Of a DNA stretch of 64,000 bases, positions 26,564 through 36,056 are shown piece by piece. The notes beneath the pieces were generated by a model. The model was not told where the DNA came from. It worked only from the letters and a program-made list of their open reading frames with translations, and did not search any database. Both the position numbers and the translations under genes were made by a program. The DNA comes from an uncultured Flaviramulus sp. GTDB lineage: Bacteria > Bacteroidota > Bacteroidia > Flavobacteriales > Flavobacteriaceae. Location: NCBI GenBank assembly GCA_947495125.1, contig CANLXL010000002.1, forward strand, positions 310,001 through 374,000, in the 5' to 3' direction. The number at the start of each line of letters is the position of its first letter. Position 1 is the first letter of the stretch.

Positions 26564-27880
26564 TTAGTCTTCTTCTGCTCTTTTTATAATCGCTTCGGGA
26601 AGTGCTTTTTTTGCTTTTGCTCCCATTTTTTTTAGTTTTTCAACGCTGGTTATCAAATTACCCTTGCCTTCAACTAACTTATTCATGGCTGCAGAATAAT
26701 CAGTCTTTGCAGCATCAATTTTTTTGCCAACGCCGGTTAAGTCTTTAACAAGTCCTTCAAATTTATCATATAGAGCACCAGCTTGCCTGGCAATTTCTAT
26801 AGCGTTGCGCTGTTGTTTTTCATTGTTCCACATGCTATCAACTGTTCGAAGCGTAGCTAAAAGTGTCGATGGGGTTACGATCACAATATTTTTTTCGAAA
26901 GCCCTATTATAAATGGCATTATCTTCATTAACTACAACGGCAAAAGCAGGTTCAATGGGGATAAACATGAGTACAAAATCCGGAGACTCTATATCGTAGA
27001 GGTCCTGATAATTTTTTTCAGATAGTTGATCTACGTGTTTTTTAATTGAATTAACATGCGCTTTTAAGAATTGTTTTTTGTCCTCTTCCTCGGCATTCAT
27101 GAGGCGCTCGTAATCTGTTAAAGAGACCTTCGAGTCAATAATCATTTTTTTAGAATCAGGAAGGTGTAACACAACATCTGGTAATACCCGAGAACCATCA
27201 TCTAACGCAAAACTTTGTTGAACAAAATATTCTCTGTCTTTTTCTAAACCGGATTTTTCTAAAACCCGTTCCAGTACTAATTCGCCCCAATTCCCTTGCA
27301 TTTTACTATCTCCTTTTAACGCTTTGGTTAAATTGGTGGCTTCTTTCGTCATTTGCTGATTTAAGTCTTTCAAACCTAACAACTGCTCTTTTAAGGCAGA
27401 ATGCATGCTGATACTTTCTTTTTGGGTGAGATCTACTTTCTCTTCGAAGGTTTTAATTTTTTCCTGAAGCGGATTTAAAATATTCTTGATATTTTCTTTG
27501 TTCTGAAGTGTGAATTTTTCCGATTTTTCATCTAATATTTTGGTGGCTAACAACTCGAAGTCTTTCCGTAGCTGTTCCTGGCGTTCTTCTAATTCGGCAT
27601 CACGCTTTATACTTTGCTTTTGAAGGTTTTCGAATTCTGTATTTTTCTGAACAAGTTCTAAATTAAGACCTTCTCTTTCATCTCTAAAGGCATCTCTTTC
27701 AACCCTCAAATTAGAAATGGTGTCTTTTAATTCTGAAATCGTTGTATGTAATTGATTCTGACGTTCTTCAAGCGTACTTTTTTCACTTTTACTTTTAAGT
27801 TTAGTGAAGATTGTACCCAAATAAGCACCGATACCAGCAGAAATAATTATGGAAAGAATGAGGATAAGACTGTCGTTCAT
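26564..27880 (-). CDS. rmuC: DNA recombination protein RmuC
   Basis: The 438-residue protein has an N-terminal membrane helix (LILILSIIISAGIGAYLGTIF), a long coiled coil to about residue 190, then the RmuC nuclease-like core: GNWGELVLERVLEKSGL, DGSRVLPDVVLHLPD, MIIDSKVSLTDYERL and TPSTLLATLRTV. RmuC limits inversions and other rearrangements at repeats. A clear Bacteroidota -7 box TATCTTTG (minus strand, 27906-27899) lies just upstream, next to a heptamer array. Confidence 0.93.
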   Translation of the reverse strand: MNDSLILILSIIISAGIGAYLGTIFTKLKSKSEKSTLEERQNQLHTTISELKDTISNLRVERDAFRDEREGLNLELVQKNTEFENLQKQSIKRDAELEERQEQLRKDFELLATKILDEKSEKFTLQNKENIKNILNPLQEKIKTFEEKVDLTQKESISMHSALKEQLLGLKDLNQQMTKEATNLTKALKGDSKMQGNWGELVLERVLEKSGLEKDREYFVQQSFALDDGSRVLPDVVLHLPDSKKMIIDSKVSLTDYERLMNAEEEDKKQFLKAHVNSIKKHVDQLSEKNYQDLYDIESPDFVLMFIPIEPAFAVVVNEDNAIYNRAFEKNIVIVTPSTLLATLRTVDSMWNNEKQQRNAIEIARQAGALYDKFEGLVKDLTGVGKKIDAAKTDYSAAMNKLVEGKGNLITSVEKLKKMGAKAKKALPEAIIKRAEED

Positions 27881-27898
27881 TTAAAATAGAAGTTTATC

Positions 27899-27906
27899 CA
27901 AAGATA
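27899..27906 (-). promoter_or_regulatory. Predicted rmuC -7 promoter box
   Basis: Read on the minus strand this is TATCTTTG, a full match to the Bacteroidota TAnnTTTG box, 19 bases upstream of the rmuC start codon. The region where a -33 box would lie is occupied by 7-bp repeats of the GAC(C/T)GAA type, with no clean TTTG. Confidence 0.5.
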
Positions 27907-27917
27907 AATAAATTTTA

Positions 27918-27952
27918 GACTGAAGACCGCGGTATAAAGTCTGAAGTTTTAA
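27918..27952. repeat. Degenerate 7-bp satellite upstream of rmuC
   Basis: Consecutive heptamers GACTGAA, GACCGCG, GTATAAA, GTCTGAA, GTTTTAA share phase and the G-start. They match the GACCGAA family found upstream of purB (45231-45259). Confidence 0.55.
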
Positions 27953-28028
27953 TTATTTTTTTAAGATTCGAATGCGATTTTAACAATATTTTTAACTTGT
28001 TATCTTCTGAAGCATTATTTAAAAAAAA

Positions 28029-29759
28029 TTATAAAACAGAGCCGTCAATTTTAATATCGGCATCTTTCCAGGCCATGTCAAACTCTTTTTTAACAGATTT
28101 AGCTTCTTCAATTTTTCCTTGAGCCAGCAAGCTTTTATACAAGCCCATTAAAGACCATCCATTTTGTCTTAGTACATCCAGATCCTCTTTATAGATGTTT
28201 TCAGCAGCTTCATATTGTTTGGCTCTTAACAATACCGCTCCTAAATTCTGTCTTGTTGGGATGTGCCAGGCTGCGGGTTCGTTATAGGTTAACCCGTCTT
28301 CTAAAATTACGGCTTTCTTAAGGTGTTCTATGGCTAAATCGTAATTATGGTTAGACGCCGCAATTTCTCCGGCAACAACTTCATAGGCTAACTTGGCGAT
28401 CGTGGTGCTAGGATCAAAGCCAGTGGCTATAACGGCCTCCAATTCTGAATCTTTGGACAAGACCTCAATGGCTTCCAACTCTTCTTGTGCTTCCTTTAAA
28501 TTATCTTTTCCAATAAAAGCGATACCTCTGGCATAATGCCATATAAGCTTCAAGTGTTTGATGTCACCATTAGGACTTGGCATGGTTAGTATATCATTCC
28601 ATTTACCAAATCGTGTGTAGGCAAGTAAGGGTGTCGCAGCAAAATTTTGAAGAAAATGAAGGTCTTTCATTTCTCCAACGGGAACTTTTTCTGCCGTCTT
28701 TTTTGCCGCATCTATAGCCATTTCACTAGCGCCTAATAGGCTCGAAGCCGACCAGAGAAAGTGTATGTTGTGTGGATAGTACCCTAGAGGATACATGCCT
28801 TGTGCGTAGCATTGAGAAATATAATCTTCGTCTGCTAAAATGGCCTTTTGATTGGCTATTACCGCATCTTTATAGCGTCCAACTCTTATATAAATATGTG
28901 ATGGCATATGCACTATATGACCGGCGGAGGGCATTAAGTTCCCCAGTTTATCGGCACTTGGAACAGCCAGATCTGGCTTTGGTAATTCTACCATATGAAT
29001 ATAATAGTGATGAGCTCCCGGATTATTAGGATTTATTTTTATCGCTTTTTCCAATGCTTCCTTAGCTTCTTTAATGTGGGGAGAAGGGTTGCCTTCTTTG
29101 TCCCAATAATTCCAAGGCACCGTATTCATTACCGAGGCGGCGTATAAGGTTTGAATGTCTGAATCGTTTGGATAGCTGGTTACAACATTAGTCATGGCGT
29201 TCATATAATCCATGTTTAGTTTTTCTACGTCCTGATCTAAGTCGGATGAATATCGATGTGTGAGCGCATCAATTAAAGCTTGTTCCTTTGGACTTGATGT
29301 TGAGGCTAACTTTTTTGCATGAGCAACAGCTTCATTGTATTTCTTTTTGCGCTCCTCATCCGGGATGGGATCATTTATATTGGGTCCCAAGACATAGGCC
29401 TGTCCCCAAAAAGGCATGGCTGCATTAGGATCTAATCGTGAAGCTTCCATGAAGGAGCGATGGGCTTCGGCATGATTAAACCCATAGGTTAATCGTAATC
29501 CTTGATTAAAAAATTGCTGTGCTTTATCACTATGGGTTGAAATTGTAAAACTATGGTTACCCAAATTTTCAAACAGCGGAGAAATCTGTTTTGTGGTGTC
29601 TACATCTTCCAATAAAAATTTAGCAGGGGTACACTTAATAAAATTCATGGCTACTTTTGGGGTAGATATTGGGTCTTTTGTTAACCATGTGTTTACTGTA
29701 AAGCCAATTAAAATGATTAGAAGGATGCCGCTTAAAAGAATGGTTGGTTTAGATTTCAT
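28029..29759 (-). CDS. Tetratricopeptide repeat protein, membrane-anchored or exported
   Basis: The 576-residue protein has an N-terminal hydrophobic segment (PTILLSGILLIILIGFTVNTW) and repeated helical pairs of TPR type, for example FFNQGLRLTYGFNHAEAHRSFMEASRLDPNA near residue 85, KEALEKAIKINPNNPGAHHYY and YDLAIEHLKKAVILEDG. The HMPSHIYIRVGRYKDAV segment is typical of a widespread bacterial TPR family with unknown function. It stands alone between rmuC and the ABC-transporter ATPase gene. A role in protein-protein contacts in the periplasm is inferred. Confidence 0.82.
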   Translation of the reverse strand: MKSKPTILLSGILLIILIGFTVNTWLTKDPISTPKVAMNFIKCTPAKFLLEDVDTTKQISPLFENLGNHSFTISTHSDKAQQFFNQGLRLTYGFNHAEAHRSFMEASRLDPNAAMPFWGQAYVLGPNINDPIPDEERKKKYNEAVAHAKKLASTSSPKEQALIDALTHRYSSDLDQDVEKLNMDYMNAMTNVVTSYPNDSDIQTLYAASVMNTVPWNYWDKEGNPSPHIKEAKEALEKAIKINPNNPGAHHYYIHMVELPKPDLAVPSADKLGNLMPSAGHIVHMPSHIYIRVGRYKDAVIANQKAILADEDYISQCYAQGMYPLGYYPHNIHFLWSASSLLGASEMAIDAAKKTAEKVPVGEMKDLHFLQNFAATPLLAYTRFGKWNDILTMPSPNGDIKHLKLIWHYARGIAFIGKDNLKEAQEELEAIEVLSKDSELEAVIATGFDPSTTIAKLAYEVVAGEIAASNHNYDLAIEHLKKAVILEDGLTYNEPAAWHIPTRQNLGAVLLRAKQYEAAENIYKEDLDVLRQNGWSLMGLYKSLLAQGKIEEAKSVKKEFDMAWKDADIKIDGSVL

Positions 29760-29872
29760 ATGATAAAGTTTTCCGTTAGAATACCATTAAAACATAGTTG
29801 ATAAATGAGGGGGAGACTTCTGGTTTTCAGCAATGTGAAGATAGCAAATTTTAAGATGAAAAGAAAACGGCA

Positions 29873-30667
29873 CTATTTTCTAACTCTAAAACTACCGGTA
29901 TCTTTGTCGAATGCTATTAAATCTTTTGGAAATAGAGTTTCAAATATGCCTTTTGAAATAAGGTTACAAGGCTCATCAGAAATGACATTGTCCTTAGTCA
30001 TTACTACAAGCTTGTCACATAATTGTATGGCCAGATCGATTTCATGGGATGAAAACAGAATGGTTTTGTTCGTTTCTTTGGCGAGTTTTTGAAGTAACTT
30101 TAAAATATAGGCTTTATGATACATATCCAGATGGGTTGTGGGCTCATCTAAAATTATGAGGTCCGTATCTTGAGCTAATGCACGGGCAATCATGACCTTT
30201 TGTAATTGTCCGTCGCTTAGTTCAAAACATTTTTTTTCTTTTAAGCCTTCAATGTTGGTTTGGTTTAAGGCTTTTATAACGGCGGTCATATCCTGTTCAG
30301 ATAGGTTTCCAACCCAATTGGTATAAGGCTGCCTGCCCAGTGCAACTAATTCTAGAACCGATAAGTTTTTGGACGAAATTTGCTCAGTTAATACCAAACT
30401 CATGGCCTTTGCTAAATCTAAAGAGGCATATTTAATAATGTCTTTATTATTAATAAATATAGTCCCGTTTAAAGCGGTTTGAACTTTGGTTAATGTTCTT
30501 AAAAGTGTGGATTTTCCAATGCCATTAGCTCCAATTAAACCAACTAATTCACCTTGATGCAATTCAATATTGATATTTGAAGCAACTTCGGTTTCCGATT
30601 TTTTCGAAGTATATCCTATGGATAGATTTTCTGTTCTTAAAACGATATGTTGGTTTTTATTTACCAC
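29873..30667 (-). CDS. btuD: ABC transporter ATP-binding protein, cobalamin/iron-siderophore type
   Basis: The 264-residue ATPase has Walker A GANGIGKST, signature LSDGQLQK (a variant of LSGGQ), Walker B LIILDEPTTHLD and a switch histidine in LFSSHEID. FecE/BtuD-type importers have this length and layout. It follows the permease gene by 86 bases on the same strand. Cobalamin is the likelier substrate than iron-siderophore because the whole neighbourhood handles B12, but the sequence alone does not decide. Confidence 0.85.
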   Translation of the reverse strand: MVNKNQHIVLRTENLSIGYTSKKSETEVASNINIELHQGELVGLIGANGIGKSTLLRTLTKVQTALNGTIFINNKDIIKYASLDLAKAMSLVLTEQISSKNLSVLELVALGRQPYTNWVGNLSEQDMTAVIKALNQTNIEGLKEKKCFELSDGQLQKVMIARALAQDTDLIILDEPTTHLDMYHKAYILKLLQKLAKETNKTILFSSHEIDLAIQLCDKLVVMTKDNVISDEPCNLISKGIFETLFPKDLIAFDKDTGSFRVRK

Positions 30668-30753
30668 GAATTCACTAATACTATTTATTTAAATTCAAAT
30701 TCCAAAAAGTTGTGTTATGCGTTTCTGATTTTTCACTTTCATAATTTACCTTT

Positions 30754-31782
30754 TTAAAAGATCATTTTTCGTTTTCTAATTAGCAACCAGATAACTACAG
30801 GCGCTCCAACTAAGGAGGTTATAGCGTTAATGGGGAGCGTGAAATCACTATTTGGCAGCTGCGCAATGCTATCGCAAATAAGCATGACAATGGCTCCAAT
30901 TATTAATACTGCAGGTAATAATATTTTATGATTTGAAGTGTTAAAAACTTGTCTGGTCATATGTGGGATCGCTAAACCTATAAAAGCTATAGGGCCTGTA
31001 AAAGCCGTAATCGTTCCAGCCAACAGGCTTGTTGCGATGATAATAGTTAAACGACTTTGTTTGATATTCAAACCTAAACTCTTAGCGTAATTTTCGCCAA
31101 GCAATAATGTATTCAAGGCCTTTATAGATACAATACTGAACATAATACCAAAGGTATATAGCGTAAATAATACAAGTAATTCATTCCAGGACAGGTTGCC
31201 TAAACTACCAAACCCCCAAAAAATGTACTGTTGCAATTCTTCAGCGGAACTAAAATATGAGAGTACATTGACTACAGCAGCCGAGATACTGGCAAACATA
31301 AGCCCTATAATGAGTATAGCCATAGTATCTCGAACTTTTGTTGAAACAATTAATACGGCTAGAAGCACTAAAAAACTGCCTAATGTTGCAGCAATTACAA
31401 TGCTCCATTTCGAAATAAATACTGCTGCCATAACACCGCCAAATAGTGAGGCACCCATAGTAACTAAAGCGACGCCCAAACTCGCTCCTGATGTGATACC
31501 AAGCACGAAGGGGCCAGCAAGGGGGTTTCTAAATAAAGTTTGCATCATTAAGCCCGAGATACCTAAACCCGAACCAACTATAATTGCAGTAAATGCTTTT
31601 GGTAAGCGGTAATCGATTATAATATATCGCCAGGATACATTTTGAGTGGTTCCTAAAAGAGTTTCTAAGATGTCCGAATTGGGTATCGATACAGAACCCA
31701 GGCTAATATTTATAAAAAAACAAACAATAAGTAAAGTACTTAACGCTAAAAAAGAGAGTTTATATGTATTAGGGGTATTCAA
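30754..31782 (-). CDS. btuC: FecCD-family ABC permease, probable cobalamin importer
   Basis: The 342-residue protein has about ten membrane helices and FecCD hallmarks: WRYIIIDYRLPKAFTAIIVGSGLGISGLM, FRNPLAGPFVLGITSGASLG, GLAIPHMTRQVFN and LPINAITSLVGAPVVIWLL. These proteins dimerise as the membrane channel of BtuCD/FhuB-type importers. The gene starts directly after the binding-protein gene stop. Substrate assignment rests on context. Confidence 0.87.
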   Translation of the reverse strand: MNTPNTYKLSFLALSTLLIVCFFINISLGSVSIPNSDILETLLGTTQNVSWRYIIIDYRLPKAFTAIIVGSGLGISGLMMQTLFRNPLAGPFVLGITSGASLGVALVTMGASLFGGVMAAVFISKWSIVIAATLGSFLVLLAVLIVSTKVRDTMAILIIGLMFASISAAVVNVLSYFSSAEELQQYIFWGFGSLGNLSWNELLVLFTLYTFGIMFSIVSIKALNTLLLGENYAKSLGLNIKQSRLTIIIATSLLAGTITAFTGPIAFIGLAIPHMTRQVFNTSNHKILLPAVLIIGAIVMLICDSIAQLPNSDFTLPINAITSLVGAPVVIWLLIRKRKMIF

Positions 31783-32931
31783 TTATTTCAGATTCTGAAA
31801 AAAGAAAGGTACATAATCTTTTAGTAATTCAGGGTGTGCAATACTAATAATATCTTTTAGTATAAGATCCGGACGTAAAGGTCCCAATTCGTAATAAAGC
31901 AAGCCTCCTTTAGGCCCAATTTGTTTGGTGTAGGTATAAATATGATCGTTTTTGAAAGCTTCGAAATAACCATATCCTTTGTGGGTATCTGTCATTTGAA
32001 TTTTATTAGTAAACGACCCGGCACCAATCCATAATTCGGCATTTTGAGCTTTATCTAAAACATTTTCAAAATTTAATTGTAGACTTCCGTTATCGTTATT
32101 GTCTTTCCAGAGATAATTGGTGTTAGCGTCTTTTAGGTATTTAGCAACAAAACTTTTTCCTCCCGGAATATTCCAAACATCCTTAAATAAAGAACCCGAA
32201 AAAACCACAGGGATTTTTTCTACGTTTGATGCAATCTTTTTGGCCTCTAAGTAATTGGATTCAACGTTTTTGAAAATGGTATTTGCTTCTTCGCTTTTAT
32301 TAAAAAAGACGGCTATAAATTTTATCCATTCGGCTCTTCCTAAGGGATGCTGTTCAGTCCATGCACCATCTAGAACTACCGGAATACCGAACTTTTGAAT
32401 TTTGTCTAATACTTTATTAATGCCGTTTACGGAAAAACCTATGACCAATTCGGGCTGCAATTCAATTAAGAGCTCCATGTTAAGTTCTAAATCGTTATTT
32501 AAGTCTTTGATTTCACCATGGTTGATGCGATTCCTGGTTTTTTCAGAAGAAATAAAATCCGTATTAGGGAATCCTACAAGTTTGTCGTCAATCTGTAAAT
32601 ATTCTAAAGCAGGAATATTGGTAGTAGACATTACAACCAGTTTCTCAATAGGTGTTCTAATGATGATGTCCTTATCGGAATGTTCCGGAATGTCTTGTCC
32701 TTTTTTGACTAATAGGTAGCGAAAGGTATTTTTGCTATTCGGCCATGCCGAAGTTACCACAATTTCTTTGTGCGTTTTAAATTCTGTGATGCTAAACCCT
32801 TTGGCATATTTAATATGAACTTTAGAGGTACTCACATTATTGACTGGAGGTAGAGACCTACTAATGCCTTTATCTTCTTTACAAGAGATAAAAAAACTAA
32901 AGCAGCAAACTAAAATAATTAGACAACGCAT
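31783..32931 (-). CDS. btuF: ABC transporter substrate-binding lipoprotein, probable cobalamin binding
   Basis: The 382-residue protein has a lipoprotein signal (RCLIILVCCFSFFISC) and the class III binding-protein layout with two lobes: VVMSTTNIPALEYLQIDDKLVGF and LLIELQPELVIGFS in the first, IPVVLDG...WIKFIAVF later. FecB/BtuF-type proteins have this form. It is first in the btuFCD-like unit and divergent from a Dph6-related gene. The roughly 80-residue stretch after the signal (KYAKGFSITEFKTHKEIVV) is typical of Bacteroidota members. Confidence 0.83.
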   Translation of the reverse strand: MRCLIILVCCFSFFISCKEDKGISRSLPPVNNVSTSKVHIKYAKGFSITEFKTHKEIVVTSAWPNSKNTFRYLLVKKGQDIPEHSDKDIIIRTPIEKLVVMSTTNIPALEYLQIDDKLVGFPNTDFISSEKTRNRINHGEIKDLNNDLELNMELLIELQPELVIGFSVNGINKVLDKIQKFGIPVVLDGAWTEQHPLGRAEWIKFIAVFFNKSEEANTIFKNVESNYLEAKKIASNVEKIPVVFSGSLFKDVWNIPGGKSFVAKYLKDANTNYLWKDNNDNGSLQLNFENVLDKAQNAELWIGAGSFTNKIQMTDTHKGYGYFEAFKNDHIYTYTKQIGPKGGLLYYELGPLRPDLILKDIISIAHPELLKDYVPFFFQNLK

Positions 32932-32965
32932 AAGTAAAAAATTAAAATCAAAGGTCTTTATTTTT

Positions 32966-32997
32966 TTTGTAATACCGTATACTTAAAACTACTTTTG
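32966..32997 (+). promoter_or_regulatory. Predicted promoter of the first Dph6-related gene
   Basis: TTTG (32966-32969), 20 bases, TACTTTTG (32990-32997) fits the Bacteroidota consensus. The -7 box overlaps the TTG codon at 32995, so that codon cannot be the translation start and the ATG at 33016 is preferred. Confidence 0.6.
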
Positions 32998-33015
32998 AGT
33001 TTTAAAATAAATAGG

Positions 33016-33666
33016 ATGAATTTTTTATGCTCCTGGAGTGGCGGAAAAGATAGTTGTTATGCGTTTTATAAGGCGATGCAATTGGGATATAAACCAGCCG
33101 TACTGTTAAATGTTATGAATGAATATGGGGATCGATCACGATCTCATGGAATTCCAAAAGAAGTATTAGAAGCTCAGGCTGAGGCTTTAGGGCTTCCTAT
33201 TCATTTTTTTAATAGCACCTGGTCCGAATACGAAGTCAGGTACATCAAAAATTTAAAACGTTTGGTGAAAAAATACCCAATTACTCATGCTGTTTTTGGC
33301 GATATTGATATTGAGTCACATCGCGCCTGGGAAGAGAAAGTTTCCAATGCTGCAAATCTGGAAGCTGTTTTACCACTTTGGCAAGGCGATAGGAAGCAGT
33401 TGGTTTTGGAGATGATCGATACCGGTATAGAAGCAATAATTGTGTCCTGTAACCAGGATCTGGGGCCTGACTTTTTAGGACGGAGGATAGATCGAACGAT
33501 TATAAATGAATTTGAATCTATGGGTGTTGATGCCTGTGGAGAAAATGGAGAGTTTCATACTTTGGTTGTTAATACCCCATTTTTTAAGAACCGCATCGTG
33601 ATTGAGGTTAAAGAAAAAGCAGTGTCTAGCAATTATAACTTTGCCAATTTGGTTCTTAAGTATTGA
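33016..33666 (+). CDS. Dph6-related ATP pyrophosphatase (first copy)
   Basis: The protein from ATG 33016 is 216 residues, beginning MNFLCSWSGGKDSC with the PP-loop SGGKDS that binds ATP pyrophosphate. Further family motifs are AVFGDIDIESHRAWEE, LGPDFLGRRID and ACGENGEFHTLV, as in the MJ0570/Dph6 family. True Dph6 makes diphthamide in eukaryotes and archaea; bacteria lack that target, so the role here is different and unknown. It lies between btuF-like and cobC genes, suggesting an amidation or adenylation step in corrinoid metabolism, by context only. A second copy is at 38938. Confidence 0.85.
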   Translation: MNFLCSWSGGKDSCYAFYKAMQLGYKPAVLLNVMNEYGDRSRSHGIPKEVLEAQAEALGLPIHFFNSTWSEYEVRYIKNLKRLVKKYPITHAVFGDIDIESHRAWEEKVSNAANLEAVLPLWQGDRKQLVLEMIDTGIEAIIVSCNQDLGPDFLGRRIDRTIINEFESMGVDACGENGEFHTLVVNTPFFKNRIVIEVKEKAVSSNYNFANLVLKY

Positions 33667-33692
33667 CGCTTCAGATCGATTATCCGAATATA

Positions 33693-34268
33693 TTAACCGC
33701 TCTTCACTTCAACTTTAGAAACAAGCTTTAAAGAATCCCTCATTTTTTTTAAACGAAACACTTCACCATATTTTATTTTTATACGGAACGAGTCTTTTAA
33801 AGAGATATCCAGAAGTTTTGAAAGCAGGGCTCTTATAGGACCGGCATGGGATATGATAATGATACTGTTATCTGTTTCCGACATTACTAGGTCTTCAAAA
33901 AAAGCCTGAATTCTGGAGGATAATTGTATGTATGACTCGCCGTTTGGTGTTCCAACATTTACAAAGTCATTCATCCAGGGACCTATGTCTTCTTCAGGAA
34001 TATCATGCCATGCTTTTAATTCCCAATCACCAAAATTAAGTTCTTTCAGGCGGTCATCTAAAAGAATGTGATTGCTAAATTGATTGGCCAGTTTTGTGCA
34101 GCGCTTTAACGGACTTGAAATAACCCTGTAATTTTTAGTACTTGGAAGTTGGGCGATAATTTGTTTAGACTCTTTTGGGAAATCCTCCGTTAAACCCAAG
34201 TCGCTTTGCCCGTAACAAATACCTTGTGCTATATCCGGAGTGGTATGTCGTATCAGATAAATGTCCAT
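33693..34268 (-). CDS. cobC: Histidine phosphatase, probable alpha-ribazole phosphatase CobC
   Basis: The 191-residue protein begins DIYLIRHTTPDIAQGICYGQSDLGL, containing the RH catalytic histidine and the C-Y-G-Q-x-D pattern seen in CobC proteins. A second histidine is in IIISHAGPIRALL. CobC removes phosphate from alpha-ribazole-5'-phosphate or from the cobalamin phosphate. It overlaps cobS by 16 bases and ends the cobUTSC run, which supports this assignment over other phosphoglycerate-mutase-like enzymes. Confidence 0.87.
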   Translation of the reverse strand: MDIYLIRHTTPDIAQGICYGQSDLGLTEDFPKESKQIIAQLPSTKNYRVISSPLKRCTKLANQFSNHILLDDRLKELNFGDWELKAWHDIPEEDIGPWMNDFVNVGTPNGESYIQLSSRIQAFFEDLVMSETDNSIIIISHAGPIRALLSKLLDISLKDSFRIKIKYGEVFRLKKMRDSLKLVSKVEVKSG

Positions 34269-35014
34269 AGCACCACAACGGTTAAATAGAAAACAACCTC
34301 ACATAACTGTTGAACGGCTCCGGCACAATCACCCGTTTGACCTCCCAGCCATTTTTTAAACTTTATCCCCAAGTATACTTTAGCTAAATAGCATGGGATA
34401 ATGGCCAATAGAATTAAAGGCGTTCGAAAAAAAACGAGCGGTAAAATTCCAAAAACCCCACTTAATATGACTATGCCTAACGTAATATTTTTTGCTGCGG
34501 GTTTTGCTTTACTGTCTTCTGTATCCCTGACATAAGGATGCGTGTAAATAAGGGTGGTTGCTATAAATCTACTCAGACTATGCCCGGCGATTATCGTAAG
34601 AGGAATGTAATTAGCGGGAATTTCTCGCAGAGCGGAAAACTTTATAGCCAGAATCAAAATAAGCCCGATAGTACCATAAGTTCCAAGTCGGGAGTCCTTC
34701 ATAATGAGCAGAATCTTTTCTTTGGTCCATCCGCCACCAAGTCCATCACAAACATCGGCAAATCCATCTTCATGGAACGCTCCCGTAACATAAATTGTTG
34801 CAAACATGCTTAGCAAAAGACTAATTTCAGTAGAAAAGATAAATGAAAAACCATAAAAAACTACGGCTCCAATACTTCCGACAATGATACCAACCAATGA
34901 AAAATACTTAGCACTTTTGGCTAAATACTCGGGGTTATGATCCACCCATTTCGGACAAGGAATCCTTGTAAAAAACATGATGGCTGTTAAAAATATTTGA
35001 AGCTCCTTTTTCAT
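34253..35014 (-). CDS. cobS: Adenosylcobinamide-GDP ribazoletransferase CobS
   Basis: The 253-residue membrane protein has the diagnostic motif HEDGFADVCDGLGGGW followed by MKDSRLGTYG, plus several hydrophobic helices. CobS (CobV) joins adenosylcobinamide-GDP with alpha-ribazole to make adenosylcobalamin at the inner membrane. It sits between cobT and cobC in one operon. FFTRIPCP near the start is also conserved in the family. Confidence 0.95.
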   Translation of the reverse strand: MKKELQIFLTAIMFFTRIPCPKWVDHNPEYLAKSAKYFSLVGIIVGSIGAVVFYGFSFIFSTEISLLLSMFATIYVTGAFHEDGFADVCDGLGGGWTKEKILLIMKDSRLGTYGTIGLILILAIKFSALREIPANYIPLTIIAGHSLSRFIATTLIYTHPYVRDTEDSKAKPAAKNITLGIVILSGVFGILPLVFFRTPLILLAIIPCYLAKVYLGIKFKKWLGGQTGDCAGAVQQLCEVVFYLTVVVLWTFI

Positions 35015-35016
35015 CG

Positions 35017-36051
35017 CTAGTTATGTTCAGTTTCAGTGCTTACTCCGGCACTTTCAAAGCTCGCCATATCATTTAAAAAATCAACGGATGCCTTTAATAG
35101 AGGTATTGCCAGTGCGGCACCGGTGCCTTCTCCTAATCTTAATCCTAATGATAAAAGTGGATTTACCTCTAGAAATTCTAACATTTTTGTGTGCCCTTGT
35201 TCATTAGAATTATGAGCGAATACGCAATAATCTAATATATTAGGTTTTATTGCCTGAGCTACTAATAGGGCCGATGTCACAATAAAACCATCAATAATGA
35301 CAATCATTTTTAATTCGGAAGCTTTTAGTATCGCCCCGCAAAGCATGGCGATTTCAAAACCCCCAAATGTTGCTAAAGCCTCTAATGGAGATTTTGGATT
35401 GTACTTATTATAAACTTCAGACAAAATTTGAGATTTTTTAGTAACCCCTTCAGCGTCTAAACCCGTTCCCGATCCCACGCATTCGGTAATCGGTATGTTT
35501 GTAAAATAGCTCATGAGCAATGCTGCCGATGAGGTATTACTAATGCCCATCTCTCCAAACCCGATAGTATTGCAACCTTCTGAGTGAATTTTAGAAACAA
35601 TGTATCCGGCTTTATTCAGGGCCTCTTCACACTGTTTCGAAGTCATAGCCGGTTCTTCCTGATAGTTCTTAGTGCCGTATCCTAGTTTAGCATTAACGAT
35701 GTCAAGATTTTTAGGAAAGCTATGATTTACACCCGCGTCTACCACTTTTAAGTTTGCGACGTTTGTTTTACAAAACACATTAATAGCGGCACCACCACTT
35801 ACAAAATTATAGACCATTTGAGCGGTGACTTCCTGCGGAAAAGGATTAACCTCACCTTTCAAAGCAATGCCATGATCTCCGGCAAATACCACAATGGCTG
35901 GTTTTGATATTTTCGGTGTAAGCGTATTTTGAATCATTCCTATTTTAAACGCTAAATTTTCGAGTTCACCTAAAGCACCCAATGGCTTTGTCTTTGAATC
36001 AATTTTCTTTTGAAGTGCAACTTCTAAGGCTTTATTTTCCATAGACTTCAT
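35017..36051 (-). CDS. cobT: Nicotinate-nucleotide-dimethylbenzimidazole phosphoribosyltransferase CobT
   Basis: The 344-residue protein shows KTKPLGALGELENLAFKIG, VVFAGDHGIALKGEV, PQEVTAQMVYNFVSGGAAINV and the C-terminal LGLRLGEGTGAALAIPLL, which holds the catalytic glutamate. CobT activates the lower-ligand base as alpha-ribazole phosphate. It starts 5 bases after cobU; a second possible ATG (36042) is three codons later. No base-synthesis gene such as bluB is visible, so the lower ligand is probably salvaged or made elsewhere. Confidence 0.95.
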   Translation of the reverse strand: MKSMENKALEVALQKKIDSKTKPLGALGELENLAFKIGMIQNTLTPKISKPAIVVFAGDHGIALKGEVNPFPQEVTAQMVYNFVSGGAAINVFCKTNVANLKVVDAGVNHSFPKNLDIVNAKLGYGTKNYQEEPAMTSKQCEEALNKAGYIVSKIHSEGCNTIGFGEMGISNTSSAALLMSYFTNIPITECVGSGTGLDAEGVTKKSQILSEVYNKYNPKSPLEALATFGGFEIAMLCGAILKASELKMIVIIDGFIVTSALLVAQAIKPNILDYCVFAHNSNEQGHTKMLEFLEVNPLLSLGLRLGEGTGAALAIPLLKASVDFLNDMASFESAGVSTETEHN

Positions 36052-36056
36052 ATCGG

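Noticed and set aside
32995..33015. TTG at 32995 as start of the first Dph6-related gene
   Set aside because: The TTG lies inside the predicted -7 promoter box; ATG 33016 directly precedes the PP-loop domain and fits the family start.
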